Shown: one piece after another, positions 31,796 to 38,324 of the stretch
Position numbering within the stretch: the stretch's first letter is position 1
How the letters are laid out: each line of letters starts with the position of its first letter
DNA from: Nocardiopsis xinjiangensis YIM 90004
GTDB taxonomy: Bacteria > Actinomycetota > Actinomycetes > Streptosporangiales > Streptosporangiaceae
NCBI RefSeq assembly: GCF_000341145.1
Contig: NZ_ANBE01000003.1
Location: 213,028-276,153 of the forward strand
Reading direction: 5' to 3'
DNA length: 63,126 nt
The notes under the pieces: model-generated
The model's input: only the letters and a program-made list of their open reading frames with translations
What the model was told of the DNA's origin: nothing
Database searches by the model: none
Made by a program: the position numbers and the translations under genes

Positions 31796-32810
31796 CCTGT
31801 TCGGGTACGGCCTCGAGGACCCCGTAGCGGGCGTCGGCCTCCCGGAACGACTCCAGGCGCAGCCCGGCCCGGCCGAACAACGCGGCGTACTCGTCGCGGG
31901 TGCGTTCGCGTCCGCCGGAGAGCACGAGCATGGCCAGGTCCATGGCTCGGGAGGGGTGGGGGCCGTCCCCGTCGGGCACGACCGACTCGATCACGAGCAG
32001 GCGTGCGCCGGGGGCCATGGCACGGCGGCAGGAACGCAGGATCCGCAGCGCGTCCTCGTCGGGCCAGTTGTGCAGGACCCATTTGAGCAGGTAGATGTCG
32101 CCCTCTTCGGGCACATGGTCGAAGAAGTCGCCGGGCACGGCCCGGCAACGCCCGGACAGGCCCTGCTCCCGGAGCCGGATCCGCGCCGCCTCGGCCACCC
32201 GAGGGGTCTCCAGCAGTAGCCCCTCGGCCCCCGGGTGGGCCCACAGGATTTCGGCCAGCAGGGTCCCGTTGCCCCCGCCGACGTCGACGATCCGCTCCGT
32301 TCCGGACAGGCCGCTCACGGCCAGCAGTCCGGGGGCCACCACGCGGGTGAGGTCCTCCATCGCGCCGTCGAAGACCTCCCCCTGCTCTGGACGGGCGTCC
32401 AGGTGGTCGTAGAAGTCGCGGCCCATGACCTGCGGGAAGGCCGGTTCCCCCGTGGCGAGGGTGTGGCCAGTCGCGCCGATGACCAGCGGGGCGACCGCGC
32501 CGTCCATCGCCAGGACCGATCGCACCGAGGCCGGGTGGTTCGAGCGCAGGGGTCCCCCGGCGCGGGTGAGTGCGAAGCGGTCGCCGCCGGCGCGGGCGAC
32601 GACACCGTCGCCGGCCAACAGGCCCAGGAGCCTGCGCAGCGCACCGGGTTCGCAGCCGGCGGCCTCGGCGAGCGCCCCGGCGGTGCGGGGTCCGTCGGCG
32701 AGCAGATCACCCAGACCCAGTTCCGCGGCGGCCTGCAGCGCCCGGGCGTGCACGATCAGCTCCCCCTTGGCGAGCAGGGCGTAGGCGTCATCGGTCTCTC
32801 CCGGGTCCAT
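31764..32810 (-). CDS. SAM-dependent O-methyltransferase (COMT-like, family 2)
   Basis: This 348-aa protein has an N-terminal winged-helix dimerisation domain (LGLGDLLADGPRTAGALAEA). The methyltransferase domain carries VDVGGGNGTLLAEILWAHPG for SAM, then PGDFFDHVPEEGDIYLLKWV. The catalytic His is in VLHNWPDEDALRIL. Acting on phenols or hydroxyquinones is usual for the family. The 3' end overlaps the SnoaL-like gene tail-to-tail by 32 bp, so it is likely the tailoring enzyme for the type III PKS product. The ATG at 32810 follows GGGAGGACC. Confidence 0.88.
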   Translation of the reverse strand: MDPGETDDAYALLAKGELIVHARALQAAAELGLGDLLADGPRTAGALAEAAGCEPGALRRLLGLLAGDGVVARAGGDRFALTRAGGPLRSNHPASVRSVLAMDGAVAPLVIGATGHTLATGEPAFPQVMGRDFYDHLDARPEQGEVFDGAMEDLTRVVAPGLLAVSGLSGTERIVDVGGGNGTLLAEILWAHPGAEGLLLETPRVAEAARIRLREQGLSGRCRAVPGDFFDHVPEEGDIYLLKWVLHNWPDEDALRILRSCRRAMAPGARLLVIESVVPDGDGPHPSRAMDLAMLVLSGGRERTRDEYAALFGRAGLRLESFREADARYGVLEAVPEQVTGPRPTTPG

Positions 32811-32971
32811 GGTCCTCCCTCGGGTCACGGCGGCGCCAACAGCCTCCACGACCACGGCGCCGGCGTCAGGGTCCCACGCCCGGCCGGCGGTCACCGGGCC
32901 GTGCTCTCCGGTGACCGTGGCTCTGTGACCTGTATCCCGAACCTCCCCCCGACTCGCGCCCCTCCACAGAG

Positions 32972-32990
32972 TTAGGTTAGGCTCCCTTTA
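32972..32990 (+). promoter_or_regulatory. Iron box (DtxR/IdeR/DmdR1 operator)
   Basis: The 19 bases begin TTAGGTTAGGCT, which equals the left 12 positions of the actinobacterial iron-box consensus; by my count 15 of 19 positions match in all. It lies 24 bases before the binding-protein start, so the siderophore importer should be repressed when iron is plentiful. Confidence 0.75.
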
Positions 32991-33014
32991 CCTCTTAATG
33001 TGAAGGAGTCCCCC

Positions 33015-34004
33015 GTGCTGTTCCCTGTTCGCCCTGTTCCGGCGCTCGCAATCATCCTGTCGTCGGCTCTCGTACTCGTCGGTTGTTCTTCCGGGCAGGA
33101 GGACGGTACCGCCCCCTCCGCGGCCGGCACCACGATCGAGATCGAGGACAACAACGGCACCCAGACGGTGAACGCTCCCCCGGAGTCGGTGGTCGCTCTC
33201 GACAACCGCACCTTCCAGACCCTCTCGGACTGGGGCGTGGAGCTGTCGGCCGGCGCGGTCTCGCTCATGCCGGAGACCATCGACTACACGCAGGACGAGT
33301 CGATCCTCGACGTCGGTTCGCACAACGAGCCCGACCTGGAGTCCGTCGTGGCCGCCGAGCCCGACCTCGTGGTCAACGGACAGCGTTTCTCGCAGTACCA
33401 GGACGACATCGCCGACCTGGTGCCCGAGACCCCGATCCTGGTGCTCGATCCCGAGGAGGGCGAGCCCTTCGACACCGAGCTCGAGCGACAGACCGAGGTG
33501 CTCGGCGAAGTCTTCGACAAGCAGGACGAGGCCGCTCAGCTCACCGATGAGTTCGACGCGGCCATCGAACGGGTCGGCGCCGCCTACGACGAGGGCGACA
33601 CCGTCATGGCCGTGACCACCTCGGGCGGCGAGATCGGGTACCTGGCCCCCGGCGTGGGCCGCACCCTCGGACCGGTCTTCGACATCTTCGGCCTCACCCC
33701 GGCCCTGGAGGTCGATGACGCCAGCGACGACCACCAGGGCGACGACATCTCCGTCGAGGCGATCGCCGACTCCGACCCCGACTGGATCCTGGTGATGGAC
33801 CGCGACGCCGCCGTGGCCGCCGACGAGGCCGAGTACGAACCGGCCGAGGACGTCCTCTCGGGTTCGGAGGCCCTCTCGAACGTGACGGCGGTCGAAGAGG
33901 AGCAGATCGTCCACATGCCCGCCGACACCTACACCAACGAGGGCATCCAGACCTACACCGAGTTCTTCGGCACCTTCGCCGACGCACTGGAGGAGCAGGA
34001 TTGA
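33015..34004 (+). CDS. Siderophore ABC importer, substrate-binding lipoprotein (FatB/CeuE/YclQ-like)
   Basis: This protein of about 329 aa has a signal peptide and lipobox LVLVGC, so it is anchored outside the membrane. The class III binding-protein fold shows VVALDNRTFQTLSDWGVE, then VGSHNEPDLESVVAAEPDLV and FDIFGLTPALEVDDASDDHQ. Such proteins bind catecholate or citrate-type ferric siderophores. I chose GTG 33015 because AAGGAG ends 6 bases before it; GTG 33000 overlaps that site. It is the first gene of a four-gene importer operon under an iron box. Confidence 0.9.
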   Translation: MLFPVRPVPALAIILSSALVLVGCSSGQEDGTAPSAAGTTIEIEDNNGTQTVNAPPESVVALDNRTFQTLSDWGVELSAGAVSLMPETIDYTQDESILDVGSHNEPDLESVVAAEPDLVVNGQRFSQYQDDIADLVPETPILVLDPEEGEPFDTELERQTEVLGEVFDKQDEAAQLTDEFDAAIERVGAAYDEGDTVMAVTTSGGEIGYLAPGVGRTLGPVFDIFGLTPALEVDDASDDHQGDDISVEAIADSDPDWILVMDRDAAVAADEAEYEPAEDVLSGSEALSNVTAVEEEQIVHMPADTYTNEGIQTYTEFFGTFADALEEQD

Positions 34005-34089
34005 TCCCGCTCCTCCGGACGGCACATGCCGGTGACGGTGCCCCCCGCACCGTTGCCGGCACGTACCCGCATTCACGAAAGGGCCTGGC

Positions 34090-35076
34090 ATGTCGGCGGT
34101 GACCCGGACCCCGAGGACACGGGACAGGGGAGCGCTCTTCGACCGCAAGCTCCTCGCCGGCATCGCCGTCGTGGGCGCGCTTCTGGTGCTCTCCCTGTTC
34201 ATCGGGGTGTACGACGTCTTCGGTGCCGAGGACGGCGGCGAGATGTTCTCCATCACCCGCATCCCGCGCACCATCGCCCTGGTCCTGGCCGGGGCCGCGA
34301 TGGCGATGTCGGGACTGGTGATGCAGTTGTTGACGCAGAACCGCTTCGTCGAGCCCACGACCACCGGCACCACCGAATGGGCCGGGCTCGGTCTGCTCAC
34401 GGTGATGCTCCTGGTGCCCGGGGCGAGTATCGCCACCCGCATGGTCGGCGCGGTCGTGGCGGCGTTCATCGGCACGATGGTGTTCTTCCTGTTCCTGCGC
34501 CGGGTCACCCTGCGCTCCTCGCTCATCGTCCCGATCGTCGGCATCATGCTGGGCGCCGTCGTCAGTTCGGTCTCGACCTTCATCGCGTTGCAGACCGACA
34601 TGTTGCAGAACCTCGGTGTGTGGTTCGCCGGCAGCTTCACCTCCGTACTGCGGGGCCAGTACGAAATGCTGTGGATCGTGGCGCTGGTGGCCGTCGCTGT
34701 GTTCCTCATCGCCGACCGGTTCACCGTCGCCGGGCTCGGTGAGGAGATCTCCACCAACGTCGGGCTGAACTACAACCGGATCATCCTGGTGGGAACCGGT
34801 CTGATCGCGGTAGCGACGGGCGTGGTGACCGTGGTCGTGGGCAACCTGCCCTTCCTCGGGCTCATCGTCCCCAACGTCGTCTCGATGTTCCGCGGCGACG
34901 ACCTGCGCAGCAATCTGCCGTGGGTGTGCCTGCTCGGCATCGGCATCGTCACGGTCTGCGACCTCATCGGCCGGACCGTCATCATGCCCTTCGAGGTGCC
35001 CGTGTCCCTCATCCTCGGGGTCGTCGGGGCCGCCGTCTTCGTCCTTCTCCTGTTGAGGCAGCGTCGCCGTGGCTGA
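34090..35076 (+). CDS. Siderophore ABC importer permease 1 (FatD/CeuB/YclN-like)
   Basis: This 328-aa FecCD-family permease has about nine membrane helices. The family block reads SGLVMQLLTQNRFVEPTTTG, typical of the vibriobactin/anguibactin/petrobactin-type permeases rather than BtuC. The coupling region contains GNLPFLGLIVPNVV. The gene starts 85 bases after the binding protein and overlaps the second permease start by 8 bases. It forms the heterodimeric channel with the next gene product. Confidence 0.9.
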   Translation: MSAVTRTPRTRDRGALFDRKLLAGIAVVGALLVLSLFIGVYDVFGAEDGGEMFSITRIPRTIALVLAGAAMAMSGLVMQLLTQNRFVEPTTTGTTEWAGLGLLTVMLLVPGASIATRMVGAVVAAFIGTMVFFLFLRRVTLRSSLIVPIVGIMLGAVVSSVSTFIALQTDMLQNLGVWFAGSFTSVLRGQYEMLWIVALVAVAVFLIADRFTVAGLGEEISTNVGLNYNRIILVGTGLIAVATGVVTVVVGNLPFLGLIVPNVVSMFRGDDLRSNLPWVCLLGIGIVTVCDLIGRTVIMPFEVPVSLILGVVGAAVFVLLLLRQRRRG

Positions 35077-36127
35077 GACAACCACTCCTTCTCCCCGTCG
35101 GAGCGCACCGGCCACCGCACGGCCCGAGCGCTCGTCCCGCAGCCTGCCGACCAGGCGCAGCCGCATCCGCTACTGGACCATCGTCGGGGTGCTCTCCGCG
35201 CTCGCGGCCGGTTTCGGTTTCGGCCTCCTGACCTGGGACAACCCGATGCCGGTCGGTTCGGACGGTTTCTGGCGCATCGCCGAGATGCGCTCCACGAACC
35301 TGGTGGTCATAGCCGTGGTGGCGATCTGCCAGTCCATCGCCACGGTGAGTTTTCAGACCGTGACCGGCAACCGCATCATCACCCCGTCGATCATGGGGTT
35401 CGAGGCGCTCTACGTCGCGGTGCAGACCGCAGGGGTGTACTTCATCGGTGTCGCGGGGGTCGTGGCGCTCCAGGGGCTCCCGCAGTTCATGCTCCAGACC
35501 GCTGTCATGATCGGCTTCGCGATGGTGCTGTACGGCTGGCTCCTGTCCGGCAGGTACGCGAACCTGCAGGTCATGCTGTTGATCGGGATCGTCATCGGCG
35601 GCGGCCTCGCGTCGGTCTCCACTTTCATGCAGCGCTTGCTCACCCCGAGCGAGTTCGACGTGCTCGCGGCGCGGCTGTTCGGCAACATCGCCAACGCCGA
35701 CGCTTCCTACCTGCCGGTCGCGATCCCGTTGTGCCTCGTAGCCGCAGGCCTGCTGCTGGTGAGTTCTCGGCGCCTCGACATCGTCGCGCTCGGACGCGAC
35801 GCGAGCACGAGCCTGGGCATGAACCACCGCAAGGAGACCATCCGGGTGCTGTTCCTGGTCTCGATCCTCATGGCGGTCTCGACAGCGCTCGTCGGACCGA
35901 TGACCTTCCTGGGCTTTCTCGTGGCGACCCTGGCCTACCAGTTCGCCGACACCCACGACCACCGTTACGTCCTTCCGCTCTCGGCACTGACCTGTTTCGT
36001 CGTGCTCAGCGGGGCGTACTTCGTCATGCGGAACATCTTCTACGCCCAGGGCGTGGTCTCGATCATCATCGAGCTGGTCGGGGGCGTGGTGTTCCTGTTC
36101 GTCATCCTCAGAAAGGGGCGGCTTTGA
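35069..36127 (+). CDS. Siderophore ABC importer permease 2 (FatC/CeuC/YclO-like)
   Basis: This 352-aa FecCD-family permease has a polar N-terminal extension of about 30 residues before helix 1. Characteristic blocks include FQTVTGNRIITPSIMGFEAL, LFGNIANADASYLPVAIPL, and the ATPase-contacting GPMTFLGFLVATLAYQF. It is the partner of the preceding permease. Its TGA overlaps the TTG start of the ATPase gene, so the operon is tightly coupled. Confidence 0.9.
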   Translation: MAETTTPSPRRSAPATARPERSSRSLPTRRSRIRYWTIVGVLSALAAGFGFGLLTWDNPMPVGSDGFWRIAEMRSTNLVVIAVVAICQSIATVSFQTVTGNRIITPSIMGFEALYVAVQTAGVYFIGVAGVVALQGLPQFMLQTAVMIGFAMVLYGWLLSGRYANLQVMLLIGIVIGGGLASVSTFMQRLLTPSEFDVLAARLFGNIANADASYLPVAIPLCLVAAGLLLVSSRRLDIVALGRDASTSLGMNHRKETIRVLFLVSILMAVSTALVGPMTFLGFLVATLAYQFADTHDHRYVLPLSALTCFVVLSGAYFVMRNIFYAQGVVSIIIELVGGVVFLFVILRKGRL

Positions 36128-36879
36128 TCACGCTCACGGGTGTGCGCAAGGACTACAACAGCGACGTCGTGATCGGTCCCGTCGACCTGACGATCCCCGA
36201 GGGCGGGGTGACCGCGCTGGTGGGGCCCAACGGTGCCGGGAAGTCGACCCTGCTGACCATGGCGGGCCGACTGCTCGGCCTCGACTCCGGGACGATCGAG
36301 ATCGCCGGCTACGACGTGACGAGGACCGACTCCAAGGACCTGGCCAAGATCGTCTCGATCCTGCGCCAGGAGAACCACTTCATCACCAGGTTGACCGTGC
36401 GCCAGCTGGTCGCCTTCGGGCGCTTCCCCCACTCCAAGGGCAGGTTGACCACCACCGACGAGGAGGTCGTCAGCCAGGCGATCGACTTCCTGGGCCTGAG
36501 CGACCTCGAGGACCGCTACCTCGACCAACTCTCGGGCGGACAGCGCCAACGCGCCTACGTGGCGATGGTTCTGTCCCAGGACACCGAGTACATCCTGCTG
36601 GACGAGCCGCTCAACAACCTCGACATGCGCCATTCGGTGCAGATGATGCAGCACCTGCGCCGCGCCGCCGAGGAGCTGGAGCGCACCATCGTGATCGTGC
36701 TCCACGACATCAACTTCGCCGGCCACTACGCCGACCGGATCTGCGCGGTCAAGGACGGTGCCGTCGTCGAGTTCGGCACAGCGAGCGAGATCCTCACCGA
36801 CGAGGTGCTCACCCGGGTCTTCGACACCCCGGTGACCGTCATCGAGGGGCCCAACGGGCCGCTCGCGGTCTACTACTGA
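36124..36879 (+). CDS. Siderophore ABC importer ATP-binding protein (FatE/CeuD/YclP-like)
   Basis: This 251-aa ABC ATPase has Walker A GPNGAGKST, Q-loop in SILRQENHF, signature LSGGQRQRAYVAM, Walker B YILLDEPLNNLD, and switch His in VIVLHDINFA. The TTG start at 36124, overlapping the permease stop as TTGA, is supported by AAAGGGG upstream. It powers ferric-siderophore uptake through the two preceding permeases. No siderophore biosynthesis genes are nearby, so it may take up a foreign siderophore. Confidence 0.92.
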   Translation: MITLTGVRKDYNSDVVIGPVDLTIPEGGVTALVGPNGAGKSTLLTMAGRLLGLDSGTIEIAGYDVTRTDSKDLAKIVSILRQENHFITRLTVRQLVAFGRFPHSKGRLTTTDEEVVSQAIDFLGLSDLEDRYLDQLSGGQRQRAYVAMVLSQDTEYILLDEPLNNLDMRHSVQMMQHLRRAAEELERTIVIVLHDINFAGHYADRICAVKDGAVVEFGTASEILTDEVLTRVFDTPVTVIEGPNGPLAVYY

Positions 36880-36881
36880 GC

Positions 36882-36907
36882 GACCCGCCGGACGCACCCG
36901 GCGGGTC
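36882..36907 (+). terminator. Hairpin terminator of the siderophore importer operon
   Basis: A perfect 10-bp stem, GACCCGCCGG with CCGGCGGGTC, surrounds a 6-base loop and starts three bases after the ATPase stop. It also lies between two convergent genes and could act in both directions. No T run follows. Confidence 0.7.
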
Positions 36908-36911
36908 CTTG

Positions 36912-37793
36912 CTAATGGTCCAGGCGGCCGAGCAGCTCGGCGATGCGTTCGGGCTGCTCGTACGGGGCCAGATGTCCCGCACCCTCCAGTTCCACGACCT
37001 CGGCGTTCAACAGGCGAAGCGCAGGGCCGTACAGGCGGGAGGGCGAGTAGAGCACGTCCTCGGACCCGGTCGCCAGCACCGTGGGGGTGTCGTGCCACGG
37101 GCGCAGGGACTCCATCTCCAGGGGCGGCGGGGACAGCACGTAGCGGCAGTGGGTACCCACCAGCGTCCACCAGCGCGCCATCGGGTCGGAGGCGTCGACC
37201 TGGTAGTTCTCGCCGTGCAGCATGTTGAGTACACGGGCGCTCTTGCTGTCGCGCGGGCCGATCATCCACGGCAGCGTCACGCGCATGAGGTCACCCCCGG
37301 CGCCGGCGGCCGAGAGCCCGGCCGGGTCGACCAGCATCAGCCCCGAGACCAGGGGGGAAGGGGTGGAGTCCAGTGCCATCGCGGCGCCCAGGGCGTGGCC
37401 GAGCACGATCACCGGCCCGTCCACGAGCTGGGGCAGGAGCTCTCCGAACCATGCGCCGTAGGCCGCCGTCCGGTCACCACGGGGGCGCATGGGGCCGCTC
37501 AGACCCGGCTGCCCGGGCGGGTCCACGCTGATGACCGGCCGGTCCGCGGCCAGGACCCGCAGGATGTCGACGTTGGTGGCGGTGTTGAAGTTGGTCCCCG
37601 GAAGCATCACCACAGGGGTGCGCTCACCGCCGGGAGCAAGGAAAGCACGCGTAGTGCCCAAGGCGGTATCGACGGCAGGGAGACGTTCGAGCCCGGGCCA
37701 GGTGGCCAGGCGTTCCTCGCACCAGGTCCGGATCTTGTCCGCGCCGGAGGGCGTGCGGTAGATGTGCGTCCCTCGGGACACCCTCTCACTCAT
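36912..37793 (-). CDS. Alpha/beta-hydrolase-fold protein lacking the catalytic serine
   Basis: This 293-aa protein clearly has the fold: VVMLPGTNFNTATN as the oxyanion loop strand, VISVDPPGQPGLSG, and a final GAGHLAPYEQPERIAELL with the usual His. The nucleophile elbow reads LGHALG, with Ala134 where Ser is expected (the codon is GCC). Without a nucleophile it should not work as an ordinary esterase and could be a binding protein or a decayed enzyme. The reading frame is otherwise intact. ATG 37793 is chosen; GTG 37796 is adjacent. Confidence 0.8.
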   Translation of the reverse strand: MSERVSRGTHIYRTPSGADKIRTWCEERLATWPGLERLPAVDTALGTTRAFLAPGGERTPVVMLPGTNFNTATNVDILRVLAADRPVISVDPPGQPGLSGPMRPRGDRTAAYGAWFGELLPQLVDGPVIVLGHALGAAMALDSTPSPLVSGLMLVDPAGLSAAGAGGDLMRVTLPWMIGPRDSKSARVLNMLHGENYQVDASDPMARWWTLVGTHCRYVLSPPPLEMESLRPWHDTPTVLATGSEDVLYSPSRLYGPALRLLNAEVVELEGAGHLAPYEQPERIAELLGRLDH

Positions 37794-37936
37794 CACAATC
37801 GTCGATCATCCCATGGAGCCGGTTCCCCTGCCACCGGGGGTATGGCCTCCGCACCAGGTACGATGTCCGCTTCGTTCGGTCCCGCGTGGTTGGTAGAGTT
37901 CCGACGACGCATACGCGGCCTGGGAGAGGAGGAACC

Positions 37937-38146
37937 ATGGTCGCCACACGCAGCCACGACAGGCACCGTGTGCCCGCCTCTTCCTACTCCCCGCGCGCCG
38001 CCGACACGACGCGGCGCTGCCGCTTCGCCGAGGCCGAGAAGTGCCCGGTCGGCCACTGCCTACCGCTCGGCACCAACGGTTACACGACGTCCTGGGGCAC
38101 CAACGCACACGGCGAACTCGCCGCGTGCCCGCCCGGACTCCACTGA
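37937..38146 (+). CDS. Small hypothetical protein with three cysteines
   Basis: This 69-aa product begins at an ATG behind a strong GAGAGGAGGAACC site. The C-terminal half reads CRFAEAEKCPVGHCLPLG, then TTSWGTNAHGELAACPPGLH. I do not recognise the family. The good ribosome site and the Cys/His spacing (CPVGHC) argue that it is expressed and perhaps binds a metal. It lies alone, divergent from the serine-less hydrolase. Confidence 0.5.
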   Translation: MVATRSHDRHRVPASSYSPRAADTTRRCRFAEAEKCPVGHCLPLGTNGYTTSWGTNAHGELAACPPGLH

Positions 38147-38324
38147 CCGAAGGGGCCGCCCCGCCACACCCACACAGCACACCTGTGCCCGTGTACCGGT
38201 GAGCGCTGCGGCCCCGCGATCCCAGGCTCTCCTCGATCCTCTCTCCCGTATCCTCGCGTAACCACCGCCCGTGGGACCGCTGTGTCGGTTGGGGAGAGGA
38301 CACAAATTGTGAAAGGACAGTGGC

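Noticed and set aside
33000-33014. Upstream GTG 33000 as start of the siderophore binding protein
   Set aside because: It would place the AAGGAG ribosome site inside the coding sequence. GTG 33015 has that site at the right distance and begins a normal lipoprotein signal.
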